A stretch of DNA of 64,000 nt from Folioceros fuciformis (lineage: Eukaryota; Anthocerotophyta; Anthocerotopsida; Anthocerotales), in contig JBNGIO010006211.1 in assembly GCA_049999805.1 (NCBI GenBank), positions 1 through 64,000 of the forward strand, written 5' to 3'. Below, piece after piece: positions 12,965 through 24,424 of this stretch; within the stretch, counting starts at the first letter, position 1, and each line of letters opens with the position of its first letter. The translations under genes were made by a program, and so were the position numbers. The notes below the pieces were generated by a model. That model did no database searches. It was given only the letters and a program-made list of their open reading frames with translations, and had not been told where the DNA came from.

Positions 12965-13431
12965 AGAACGTTCTTTCGAAATTGATTCATTCAAGTAGCC
13001 TCGTCTACGCCACAGGCAGCGACAGCCTCTTGGTGTGAGACAGACTGTTCCCACAAACTGCCACGTGGGATTGCAGATTGGAATGTTTGCATTCTTCAAC
13101 GAATGATATCCTGTCTTGATTGTATTTCGGTAAGCTTGTACCTTCGAGGGAATATCTGGTAAGCGATTGGTACGAACAGCCGTAGGCTGGGCATCAACTG
13201 ACTCTAGCTACGTTATCTGCCTCTTCCCATCTCGTCCAGAAAACGCATCTCATACCCCGAAGACCATGAACCAGTTGTGATCAAGCTTGCCTCCTCAATT
13301 CATTCAACCGTGCTGTCCGTGCACATAGCCACTCAAATGTCATGCTTTGTAGTTGAAACTGTAGTGTCCTATGCACCAGGGAGATTTGTAAAAGTACCGT
13401 GTCTTAAGCAGGATGCTGTTACTCGAATAGT
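12965..13431. other. 3' flank of isoleucyl-tRNA synthetase
   Basis: This stretch presumably holds the synthetase 3' UTR and polyadenylation region. No further ORF is supported. It leads directly into a minisatellite between two convergently transcribed genes. Confidence 0.5.
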
Positions 13432-13831
13432 GTCAAGCCTGCTCCAGAGTAGACCACGTTGAGCATCAAACCTGCTCCACAGCAGACCACGTTGAGCCTC
13501 AATCCTGCTCCAGAGCAGACAATGTTGAACATCAAACCTGCTCCAGAGCAGACCACGTTGAGCATCAAACCTGCTCCAGAGCACTTTGAGCATCAAACCT
13601 GCTCCAGAGCACTTTGAGCATCAAACTTGCTCCAGAGCACTTTGAGCATCAAACTTGCTCCAGAGCACTTTGAGAATCAAACTTGCTCCAGAGCTCGTTA
13701 ACCATCAAACCTGCTCCAGAGTACGTTGAGCATCAAACCTGCTCCAGAGTACGTTGAGCATCAAACCTGCTCCANNNNNNNNNNGAGCATCAAACCTGCT
13801 CCAGAGTACGTTGAGCATCAAACCTGCTCCA
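13432..13831. repeat. Minisatellite (28-34 bp units) between convergent genes, with a 10-N gap
   Basis: About a dozen units share the core catcaaacctgctccagag. They come in three length classes along the array: units ending in cagaccacgtt (about 33 bp), shorter ones ending in cactttgag (about 28 bp), and ones ending in tacgttgag (about 30 bp). Ten Ns at 13775-13784 interrupt the last class, with the same unit on both sides. The array ends 34 bases beyond the stop of the minus-strand PPR gene. Confidence 0.9.
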
Positions 13832-13865
13832 CCTTCGCAGAGCTTTTTCGTTCCCACTCAAAAGA

Positions 13866-16268
13866 TTATGCTGTAGCCAGAAAGCTATGTACCAGTCCAC
13901 CCACGTCTGTCCACCAGGTTTGTCCTGGTTCCTTCCACGCCCTCATTCTTTTCCTCCTCTCCTGAATCTGCTGTGCTTGCTCCCACATATGGGAATCGGT
14001 GTATATGTTGGACATCAACACGTATGCTGCGGCATCCTTCGTGTTCAGCTGCACTGCTTCATTGAAAGCACAGCGGCCCACCTCCACATTGCTCCACTTT
14101 CGACAAGCACTCAACAGGGTGTGCCACACCGCAGCATTGGGCGCTACAGGCATTGATCTTGCCAGATCCAGCGCCTCATCTAGCTGTCCCGCACGGCCAA
14201 GGAGATCTACCATACAGGTGTAGTGCTCCACCGTGGGGGTGATGCCATATTGGCTGCGCATAGCCTCGAAATACTCCCGTCCCTGCTGCACGAGTCCTGC
14301 GTGGCTGCACACAGTTAGTACACTGACGAGTGTGATGCCGTCTGGCTGTATACCATCCTCCATCATTCTATGCACCAATTTCAAAACCATGTCACTCTCT
14401 CCTTGGTAGGTGTAGCCTGCAATGAGTGAACTCCAGGCCACAATGTCCCGTTCGGATGATGTATCGAATACCTGCTGTGCATCAATCATGCTCCCAGACT
14501 TCACATACATGTTGATCAGACTGCCAGCTACAAACACATTGGATTCAATTCCTTGCTTTCGTATTTCTGTATGCAGGTGCCTTCCCAGACATAGAGCTGC
14601 TACGTTGGCGCAGGCATACAGGAGGCAGACAAAAGTTACAGAGTCGGGTACAGTAAGGCCCTCTGCTCGCATAGCATCGTAAAGACGAAGGGCTTCTTGC
14701 TCCATGCCCTGCTGGGAATACCCCGCTATCATGGCAGTCCATGTGACCACATTCTTCTTACCCAGCCCGTCGAACACAGTCTGGGCGTCTTCCAAGCTAC
14801 CGCACTTCACATACATGTTCACCAAATTGTTGGCTACGAACAAGTCAGCTTCATATCCTCCTGCCCTAATCTGCATATGAAGCTGCTTCCCCTGCTTCAA
14901 CGCTGGGATGCCTACCCGAGCACAAACCTGCAAGAGACACACAATTGTCACCGAATTGGGTACAGCCACGCCTTCTTCTTGCATAGCCGTGTAGAGACGC
15001 AGGGATTCCTGCACCATGCCCTGCTGGGAATATCCTGCTATCAAGGCAGTCCATGTCACAGCATTTTTCTGACTAAGTCCATCAAACACTCTCTGAGCGT
15101 CTTGCAGGCTGCCACACTTTGCATACATGTTCACCAAACTGCTGGCTACAAACACATCATGCTGATGTCCTCCTTCTCTAAGTTGTGCATGAAGCTGCTT
15201 TCCTGTCTCCAAAGCAGCGGTGCCTACACTTGCACACGCCTGCAGGAGGCACACAAATGTGACTGTGTTAGGCACGGCCATGCCCTCTTGTTTCTGCATA
15301 GCACCGTAGAGACGAAGGGCGTCCTGCCCCATGCCCTGCTGGGAATAGGCTGCTATCATCACAGTCCAAGTGACCACATCTTTCTGACCAAGTCCATCGA
15401 ACACTCTCCGGGCGTCATCCAAGCTCCCACACTTAGCATACATGTCCACCAAGCTATTCCAGACGAACAAATCAGGCTCTACGCCAGTGGCCAACACATC
15501 AGCATGCAACTGCTGCCCGGTTTTCAAGTCTGATCCCCTTGCACAAGCCTGAAGGACTGCCACAAACACATGTCCGTCTGGCTTGACACCGGACCTGCAC
15601 ATCCGATGATACAGTTCTATGGCCCGCTTGTCCTGGATGTGTTTAACGTGCGCAGAAATTATGGCAGACCACGTGAAGGCATCTGGTCTAGCGACCACTT
15701 CAAACACATCCAATGCATCTTGCAACTTGCCATGAGAAGCATACAGTCGCACCAGGTGGAAGCCCAGGAGCGTATCTGATTGGTAGCTCGTCTTCCTCAT
15801 GCAAGCATGGACCCGCCTACCCAGATGCAGACTCTTCTTAGCTACACATTTCTTCAACAAAGTTGCCAGGAGAGATTTGGAAATACAACGGTCTGACGGC
15901 ACCAGAACTTCGAGAGCCTCAACGGCCTCAATCAGATACCCATCATGGCAGAGCTTGCTCACAGTTTCTCCTGTTACGCCCATATCGTGAGCTGAAAGAA
16001 ATTTCAACGAGATGGTCTGCTTAATTTTCTTGGAGGATGCATCTCCAGCCAGACATCGCTTTACATGGACTGTCTTCCTCGTATAGCTGCTGCACCCTAC
16101 AAAATTGAATGTCTTGAGCTCCAGCGCTTGCTTCCTTGAGCACGGTCTAGTGGGTACTCTTCCTTGGCTACCCGTGGGCCTCCAACTCTGTTGTGTCCAT
16201 GAAGACTGTTCCCGCAATGAGTCCTCTGGCCCTCTATGAGCATGATTTGCAATGCTACAGACGGCCAT
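13866..16268 (-). CDS. PLS-class pentatricopeptide repeat protein (E1/E2 type, no DYW)
   Basis: PLS-class PPR proteins bind organelle RNA in a sequence-specific way and mostly act in C-to-U editing or RNA processing in plastids or mitochondria; the target here is unknown. The gene is intronless. I take the ATG at 16268 (MAVCSIANHA), giving 800 residues, although the frame is open to another ATG at 16340. The first 110 or so residues are Ser/Arg/Lys-rich and fit an organelle transit peptide. P-L-S triplets follow, with hallmarks such as VDMYAKCGSLDDARRVFD and VTWTALIAGYSQQG repeated about every 100 residues. The C-terminus has an E1 motif (AAYVLMSNIYTDSHMWEQA) and a short E2-like segment (AWKEPGQTWW...VHSFLATA) but no cytidine-deaminase-like DYW domain. 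An editing role would need a partner. The start lies 242 bp after the oxoprolinase stop on the same strand. Confidence 0.9.
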   Translation of the reverse strand: MAVCSIANHAHRGPEDSLREQSSWTQQSWRPTGSQGRVPTRPCSRKQALELKTFNFVGCSSYTRKTVHVKRCLAGDASSKKIKQTISLKFLSAHDMGVTGETVSKLCHDGYLIEAVEALEVLVPSDRCISKSLLATLLKKCVAKKSLHLGRRVHACMRKTSYQSDTLLGFHLVRLYASHGKLQDALDVFEVVARPDAFTWSAIISAHVKHIQDKRAIELYHRMCRSGVKPDGHVFVAVLQACARGSDLKTGQQLHADVLATGVEPDLFVWNSLVDMYAKCGSLDDARRVFDGLGQKDVVTWTVMIAAYSQQGMGQDALRLYGAMQKQEGMAVPNTVTFVCLLQACASVGTAALETGKQLHAQLREGGHQHDVFVASSLVNMYAKCGSLQDAQRVFDGLSQKNAVTWTALIAGYSQQGMVQESLRLYTAMQEEGVAVPNSVTIVCLLQVCARVGIPALKQGKQLHMQIRAGGYEADLFVANNLVNMYVKCGSLEDAQTVFDGLGKKNVVTWTAMIAGYSQQGMEQEALRLYDAMRAEGLTVPDSVTFVCLLYACANVAALCLGRHLHTEIRKQGIESNVFVAGSLINMYVKSGSMIDAQQVFDTSSERDIVAWSSLIAGYTYQGESDMVLKLVHRMMEDGIQPDGITLVSVLTVCSHAGLVQQGREYFEAMRSQYGITPTVEHYTCMVDLLGRAGQLDEALDLARSMPVAPNAAVWHTLLSACRKWSNVEVGRCAFNEAVQLNTKDAAAYVLMSNIYTDSHMWEQAQQIQERRKRMRAWKEPGQTWWTDVGGLVHSFLATA

Positions 16269-16510
16269 TGCTGGCCGGAGCAAGAGATGTAAATGAAGGA
16301 CTTGCGATATAAAATTTAAGGTGATACAACATTGGTACATAGAAATTACTTACTGATTCCACGCATACGCAATGCAACATTAGCGTTTTCATTGGATACT
16401 ATTTCTCCTACACTCAAGCCCTACCAAGCTGTTCCTAGGCGCATCTTTGTCTGCCCCTCTACGTTGCAGGCCAATCGGATATCAACTGAACTCCAAGAGC
16501 TGCAGAGCTG

Positions 16511-19500
16511 TTACTCTTGGCCCCAGCCTCCGCCGCCGGGAGTCAGAATTTGAAGGCGTTCTCTAGCTTTGACGTGCACTGTGTTTTTCCCTGCCAATAA
16601 CCGCAGTCCAGCAGTGAGCAGCTACGGAATCCCCTGGAATCAATCTGGAGGGAAGTTCGCAGAATGGGTTACCTCCTAAGTAGACATGCCGGCCATCCTG
16701 TTTCAAGAGAATGTTTTGGCCCTTGGCACCATCTTTTCCACCAGCCAGCCCTCGGGGTGCATGCACGCGGCGTTCTGAAAGAATGGATACCTGCTCACGG
16801 AGGATGCAACAATCAGCAACGTGAAGCAGACTCTTGTGAGGGGGGAGCGTTAGGGTTAGTGCAAACAAAAATGCAGCCGTCTGTGACAGACTGATAGGGG
16901 GCATAGAAAGGTTACAATGACTGGCTTTCGGAACTCTATCTCTCGGATGACGCCATCGCCACCACGGTGTTTGCCTGCACCTCCACTGTTCTCTCGTAGT
17001 CCAAATTTATGGAGTAAAACCTGGGAGGCAGCAAAGATCGATGCACAGTACAGTGTTTACCGAAATGCAACGGGGGCTGAGCTGAAGAGATCTAGTTTGA
17101 AATAAGATGTGGATGCTAACCGGGTAACGTTGCTCAAAGATCTCGGGATCCGTTATTCGGGTGTTGGTCATGTGACACTGAACCCCGCTGGTGCCATCCC
17201 AGGTTGGTCCTGCACCACTGCCGCCAGCAATGGTCTCATAGTAGCCAAATGTCTCGTCCCCGAAGGTGAGGTTGTTCATGCAACTACATCAACATAGCGC
17301 CAGTTAGAAGAAAACGATTCTTCCCGCTGCAAACAAAGAGGTGTGGGATCGTGTGTGTATACCCCTGGGAGCATGCGCATGCTTGGAAAGCAGTAAGCAC
17401 GACGTCAGTTACTCTTTGTGATGTCAAAACGTTTCCGCCGACAACTGCAGCTTCGTCACTTGGGGAGAGCAGGCTGCCTTTAGGTATGTGAATGGAAACG
17501 GGAGCCAGGCATCCCTGGTTGAGAGGAATGTCGACATCCACCTGTTTCGCCATGCCATATTATCAACAGAGCGAAGATTTCGTGCAAAAGCCTTAGTGCT
17601 GCAGAATAAATTTCCGGGCAGTAGTGACTACTGCAGAGCTTACCAGGCAGCGGAGACAGTAGATGATAGCAGCTGCTGTGACTGCTTCTGGTGCATTCCA
17701 GTTGCCATAAACCTGGACAACTTCAGGGTTCAGTTGTGAAGGACAGAATATCCAATCACGGAAGTAGCTGTCATGGACTTAATCTGAAGCAAACGGATAT
17801 GCTGTGCCGAACATGGCCATTGCAAGTATGCTCACCTCTGAACTAGTGCCCTCGAAGTCGAAATGCGCCTCACCCCTTTCAGCATCAATGGAAAGCTTTA
17901 GATGAATTGTGGAGCCATCATCCATGTAGTCTTCAGCCTCCAGGACAGTCACGTGATCATTCTGTTGAGACCTATCGTGTTGCTTTGTAGCAGGCTGTGC
18001 CATGGATTTTAGCATTTCGCGTACAGCGGATTCAGCATTGGCCTGCAGCAGGAGGACACTACATGAGTTTGCATGGCTGGAGTACAGGGATGACATCCAG
18101 GTTTGTTGATTGTACTCACCTGCACATGATGCATGTATGCTTGCACCATCTCTAGTCCATACGTCTGAATGAGTTCTCCAATAAGCACAATGCCCCGCTG
18201 GTTGGCTGCCACCTGACACGATAAAGAAGGCAGAATTTGGTTATCTACGTTTGCCTCACTGTTTCTCTCAACCGTATTCCCGGCAATCCAGCCACCGCTC
18301 CTCATGGAAGCTCCAACCAAACCCAAGGGACAAACCTGAGCTCTTAGGTCTGATAAGTTATCATCTACCCGCCTTGTTCCTGGTATCGTTGCCCGGTCAT
18401 CATCGTCTTCATATGTCTCTTTTCGGAGAATCTGGACAATCTTCTCCTCCTAAAACCATTACAACAAGCCAAGACCGCTGTTGTAAGAGTTCGAATTATG
18501 TCTTCATCTTGAATACGTGTAGAGGTCACTACGCAATGCATTCCCACACACGTACCTGAAAGACACCACCCTCGACGAGCTTCAACGTTTTAATGGCTGC
18601 TCCTTCCTCCCAAATTGCTTTTGAAAATGGGGGCATACTGGATTGAGTACCATTTAGACGATCAGTACAGATGTAGAGGACTTGGCGATCCCCACCCACA
18701 CACTTCCCATATCACCTCACCTGCCAGGAGTTATCCCCCCAATTTCTGCATGATGTCCTCTACTTGCAACAAAAAAAATCAGTTGTCCCCTGTCAAACAC
18801 CTTCACAACACAGCAAGCAGTAACCATGAAACAGGTCTAACAATAAGTCAACAGGGAGATGACATGCATGCAGTGCTACAGAGTAGAGAATATTTCACAA
18901 ACTGGCGTGATGACGGTTATATCTGGAAGGTGGCTCCCTCCACACGCGGGATGATTGGTAACAAGGACGTCTCCTTCTTTCAAATTATCACCCCTGAAAC
19001 ATGCAAAAGACCTGCAACTTACTCATCCTCCTTGTAACTTGTTTTCTGTGAAAACACTAGTTATGCTTTCTAGCTGAAGGGGAGTGTAGAATAGAAACAA
19101 CTTGCCAGTAATTTAGTTGCCAACGGACAGTGCTTGACATCGCTCCTAAGTGAACTGGTACATGAGGAGCATTTGCTACCAGTCCTCCATCAGGACTAAA
19201 CAAGGCACAAGAAAAATCGAGCCGTTCCTGTTCCGATTTCTTGTCAGAATACAGGCATTTGAGCTTCAAGATAAAATTAATTCCAAATTCCATGGAGGTC
19301 TGACCTTGATGTTGGTGGAGATAGAAGTTCTCTGAAGTGTGCGTCCCATTTGTTCAGCTATACCCATGAACCGATTGTTGAAGATTGAGAGCTGTATGAC
19401 ATCTGCCTTCAGGTCCAATTTTCCAGAGTCGAGGCCAGCAACCTGGGTGCCAACTTCTATGCGGATGTTTCCATGCTTCGTGATCAAAGCCTTACAATTT

Positions 19501-22500
19501 GGCTCCACAACAATCTGCCAGACAAGGAGAGTGTTCGAGCACAAGCTCATGTCAGCTGGGGGAATTTGCTCGTCTTCTTGACTGAACACGAAGCGCACAA
19601 ACCAGCAACCCATCACTTGCACTTACTGTGCTGTTGCCATTCATGATAACTGCTGGGCCACTCAGTTCATGACCGTGCTTGAGTTTTTCCAAAATGAATA
19701 CCTGAAAATGCACCACAGTCAAGGTTCAATATATTGTCCATATCACGAGCCGCGTTTCCAAAACATGTGTAAATGATGTAGAAGACGTGAAAGACCGGTG
19801 TGTCACGCCACCCAGTTTCAAAAAACAATTGTTGAGGCTTTGGTTCTGCAACTGGGCCATCCACAGCCTTCTCCAGAATGACTGGCCTAAGAATATGCTC
19901 AGCTTTAGAAGCGTACAAAAAAAAGACTTGTGTAAAGAATGCAGGAAATTCCCCACAACTTGTTGAGGGCAATCTGAAATACAATTTGAAAGGTGAGTAG
20001 ACTTACTTCAAAATGTTGGTAACTCCAATGCCATGGATTCTTACATCACTTATGAGGATCTTCCTGCTTTGCAATTCAAACCCGTACCTAGAAAAAGGAG
20101 GGCAAAGCAAGAAACTCGATGAGACTTGGATGACACAGTAGAGACAAAAGTGGCTCTGATGAAAACAAACAAGTCAGTTTGGGCTGCCCCTAAGATTACT
20201 TACTCTCTACGAAACTGCTTGATAAACGCTCCTGCATAATCACCATCTGAGGGAGTACCGACCATCATCGTTGTGTCTGTGCCCTGGACAACAGTTACTC
20301 ACCCAAGAAATATCAGTCAACCATCTCATGGAGGGCAGTTTTACAACGATCTGCCATGGGGGATCAAGCCCAGGAGTAGAATATTTCCCACCTCGTAGCG
20401 GAGATTGAGTAAGACCTCCGTAGTTATGTCCTTCTCTCTAAAGCCCTGTTTCAGTTGGCAAGAGCCAATGACATGCCAGTCAGTTCAGTGACCATGTGAA
20501 GCTAGCGCGAAAGCTGTTCTACCCAAGTCCAACAGACCTGCAGCTTAAGCTGCTCTTTGACCCGCTTGGTCAGGTCAGCTGCACGTATTGAGACTTCAGC
20601 CAAGGCATCTTCACCATACACAGCAGCATAGGGCTCTTGAGCCTCCTCACTAACGTTGGCTAGTCCCATCCCATAAGCACTTAGAATTCCACAGTATCTA
20701 TGGATGACAACCTCCTCTGTGAGCGAAATGATTTCTGTTAGACGCCTTGGTGGACGTAGAGGCATTCAAAAGAAAGCTGGGAGAAGAGCATACTTATGCC
20801 CAGGGCTCTGGCAATTGCACACGCATGCTGTGGGCCAGCTCCACCAAAACATGCTAGAGTATGCTTACTGGTCTCATAACCTTTCATTTCTGTAAGCTGC
20901 AAACGTAGAATGTAGCCATTAAGATTCAGTGCTCGAAAACAAGAACAACCCATCGACAATGTAAAGGCCGCCCGGAAGTGAGTTAGTGAAGGTAATTATT
21001 ACCTGGCGAATGGGTCGACACATGGCCTCATTAGCTACATTTAGAAAACCAAGCGCTATCTCCTCCACAGACATTTCCTTCACTGACCCATGAAGCGGGT
21101 CACCAACCAGGACGAGCACCACAGAAAAATGGTAAAGCTGTAACGACTATCCTAAAACTGAGTACCATGTGCATCCTGAGCAAGGCGGTAGGAGTTGATC
21201 ACAGCAGCCAGGGATTTGAATGCTATGCGCGTTGCTGTCACATCCAAAGGCTCGTTTTCCTGCATTTACAGGTACTCCAAATGTCATTCATATCACTCAG
21301 AGGATGAATATTATTTTTCTGTAGCACTGAAGACTTACGTGAGGACCGAAGATAGATGGAAAATATTCTGGAATGACACGTCCAAGAACCAAATTAGCAT
21401 CAGTGACAGCCAACTCTCCTCCCTTGCGATAGCACACCGGTCCGGGATGAGCACTGACGGATTCTGGTCCCACCTGTACGAACCTCCTATCAACTTCAGG
21501 AGCTCAGCCCTGCATCATATGTCCTATCACTTGCTTCCTAACACCTAGCATCACAATAATGAACTAGCTGCAGGTGCACTCCCTTCTGGGCCCCACGGAC
21601 GCATACCTTGAAGACTCCAGCCTGAAACTTCAATTTTGAGCCCCCACCCGCTGCAACTGTGTTAATATCAAGCTGTGGAGCCTGCATATGATTTCCAATT
21701 CAAAGAACATAGTTTGTGACTTTTGAAATAACTTGGCTGGCCACAGCAATTTTCTGAAATGAGTACTACGGATCTTACTTGAATGATAACACCTGCAGTT
21801 TGTGTTTCGAAGACTTGCTCGTAGCTCCCGGCATACCGACTGACATCCGTGGACGTTCCTCCCATGTCGAAGCCAATCAGCTGAAGATTACCATGCACGT
21901 GAGGATATTCTTGAGACAGGAAGATGGACTACAGCTGAGACATAAGACGTACAGGCTGGTTCGTTTCGATGGAATAAGTTGTCTGTGCGTAGCCAACTAC
22001 TCCTCCTGCAGGACCTGAAAGAATAGCCTGCAGAAAAGGGGGTGGTTCAATACATACAAACCTTAACAACAAAATGAAGTCAAGGAACTCAAGCTTTTCA
22101 TGTCACAACCTTATGACCGGAAAATCTGTGTTCAGGAGTAAGACCTCCATCAGACTGCATAAATGAGATGGCCACTTTGCTGAGTCCCTCATCAAAACCT
22201 GACATCATAAACAAAGACATAAGGTGTTGGTCAAGCAACTGATGGACAGTTTATCTCTGTCCTTCCAAGAAGCCAATAGTCGCAGGCATAACATGTCAAG
22301 CACCTGAGAGGAAGCCAGATAGATACTCCTTGATGATTGGGGTCAGATAAGCATCCACAGTTGCCGTGAGACCCCTTGGGACAGCTCGAATCATAGGAAC
22401 CAAAGCTGATGAGATCGACACTTGCTTAAAGCCCAGACTCATAGCCAGTGTCTCCACCTCCTGCAATGTACAAAACATCATGCCCGCCTCCTCTTACACC

Positions 22501-23716
22501 TGTTCTCTTGATCAGATAAGGACGTAAGCTTACCTGCTCATGTTGAGGATAGATATGTGAATGCAGCAACACAACCGCAAGGCTCCGTATACCTTTTGCC
22601 AGCAATTTCTGTTTAAGACCTGTTTAGAAACAAGCTAGCTGGAACAAAAAAAAAAAAAAAAAAGCAAGCTCAAATCTCAGCTTTCTGGATCGAGGTTAAC
22701 GACAGACAAGTTCTGGCTCACCCGGAGCTGAGCCTCTAAAGCTTTCTCATCCAATGGCTTTACAATCTCCACCAATTCGCCTGAGACTCCCTTCAACGTA
22801 GTAACTCCTTCTACCTGCAGTCCATCCAATGCTAGTTGAACACGTTCATCCGCTTCAATCACTTCTTCATATCTGATTCATGTAATTGCATTAGCACCAA
22901 AGAAGTGATTTCAGGTATCAATTGGCTTCCAATTTCTCAAGTTCATTCAAGAGAGAATTTTCGACATACAGTGCTGAAGGTTTTGCGACAGTAAGATCAA
23001 AAATCTTTGGACGGGCCTGATTTCCAATGGAAAGGAGGTCTTTGAACCCCTGCCACATGTTCCAATGAGCAGAAATAAATCAATTGAAGTCATAATCTCC
23101 ACCGTACATATACCAAGGTATAAGAATAAGAAAACCCACTTTGGTGACGCAAAGAGCTGTACGCTCACCCTTCCTCTCCAGCAAGGCATTTGTCGCCACA
23201 GTTGTTCCTTCAGGGACGGCAAGAAGACTATCAGAAGAATATCGACCACACAAGACGTATTCAGAGCACAAGTGTTGAGTGCAAAAGAGAGTTATAATCT
23301 TACCCATGCGAATCCAATCGATCTTATCGGTAGGAACCTTCCCTGACCTGGGGGTCTTCTCTCCAGTAACCTACAATTTGCAAGCCCTTGATACCAATCT
23401 TAGGAGCACACAAGATGAACAAAGCAAGGTACCTCTTCCAGAATGCGTCGGATCCCTTCCCGGGGAGCATCTTCATAATTTGCTGGGTCTACGGAAAGGA
23501 GTTTTACCAATCGCCAGCCTGGTTCTCCCGGCACCTGCAATCAAATCCCCAAAGTTGATCTTAAAAGCAACCACATCCAACATCTCAGTCCAGTTGCTAC
23601 ATGTGAAGGACAAAAAAACTGGTACAGAGTGCGCAAACCTCGGCGTACACGTCCGTAAAAGTGCCACCCCTATCGATGCAGAATCGGAACTGCCGGGGGC
23701 CCCTGTCCTCCACCAT
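16511..23716 (-). CDS. OXP1: 5-oxoprolinase (ATP-hydrolysing), OXP1-type
   Basis: This cytosolic enzyme opens 5-oxoproline to glutamate with ATP in glutathione turnover. Thirty-six exons splice in phase to 1267 residues, matching the plant/animal enzyme. Exons, in transcription order (high to low): 23716-23639, 23534-23433, 23370-23304, 23207-23140, 23049-22970, 22872-22722, 22608-22534, 22460-22304, 22198-22110, 22027-21953, 21880-21779, 21681-21607, 21473-21339, 21259-21166, 21082-21003, 20896-20794, 20716-20538, 20445-20392, 20283-20204, 20087-20007, 19886-19796, 19701-19627, 19514-19305, 19227-19106, 18993-18903, 18800-18721, 18637-18556, 18449-18336, 18212-18120, 18042-17836, 17712-17644, 17541-17363, 17283-17121, 17020-16916, 16790-16673, 16590-16511. 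The N-terminal hydantoinase-A half shows [29 protein letters not shown] and [17 protein letters not shown]. The hydantoinase-B half shows [36 protein letters not shown] and a C-terminal [11 protein letters not shown]. The intron 19105-18994 is GC-AG; all others are GT-AG. Confidence 0.95.
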
Positions 23717-24424
23717 CGTCGACACAGGGATGCAAATGATTGTGCCTGCCTCCAGGACTTACAAGCAAGCAGCAGTGTACAACGTGGATGGCCCCAGCCG
23801 CGGTTGATGTTGCCTTGACACTGCAGTTCATAAGTCAGCAATTGTGGCATGCGACTGTGTGCTAGCTGGTGAGAGAAGCTCTGTTAAGGCTTGGGGTGTT
23901 TTTCATGTACGGATTCGATTGTGTAAAGCTGCCAACTTTATCGTGCTCTGAGTTTCGACCTCCCAGCAGGCCGATAGCAGGAATCGAATGTTCCACTCTC
24001 ACGCTGCTGCGTCCATGGATTTCAGCTGCCTGCCCTCGACTGCTCTGCTCTTGCAAAGCAGCATGGTGTCAACGGACCTATTGTGGGCTCCGGACCGATT
24101 TCTGTACTGTAGTTGGCCACCAGGAAAGGTAAAACCAGGAGTGCTGGACATGTCAACACCGGCTTGCAAGGGGGTTCTGGAGAACCATCAGAAGGCTCTA
24201 TGTATGCCCGGGAATCAGCTGGGTCTGAAGGGCTACATCTCGTTTTCAGATCCTGTTCGATGGTGGCAGAGTAATCCGAATAAGGCATGATCAGATTGAC
24301 GCTTGCTGCCCCACGAGAGTTTGACGTTGGGAGAGATTGATGAGCAATCCTGTCGCTCCTATGAGGACCCTGACAGTGGCCTTTACAGTGCCTGCAGAAG
24401 GGGCCTTCCAGGCACAAGATACTT
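23717..24424. promoter_or_regulatory. Divergent intergenic region between OXP1 (-) and PPR gene (+)
   Basis: About 0.7 kb separates the two start codons, so both 5' UTRs and promoters must lie here unless an upstream non-coding exon exists. I see no obvious TATA box or telo-box. Minus-strand ORFs crossing it have no recognisable domain. Confidence 0.5.

Noticed and set aside
13432-13831. CRISPR-like array of short direct repeats
   Set aside because: Units follow each other without unique spacers and the genome is a plant; this is a minisatellite.
14697-15533. 278-codon plus-strand ORF
   Set aside because: It is exactly antisense to the repeat-rich PPR gene; the repeated codon pattern keeps the opposite frame open.
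22646-22663. Poly(A) run inside OXP1 as a sign of retro-insertion
   Set aside because: It lies within a normal short intron without flanking direct repeats; a simple homopolymer.
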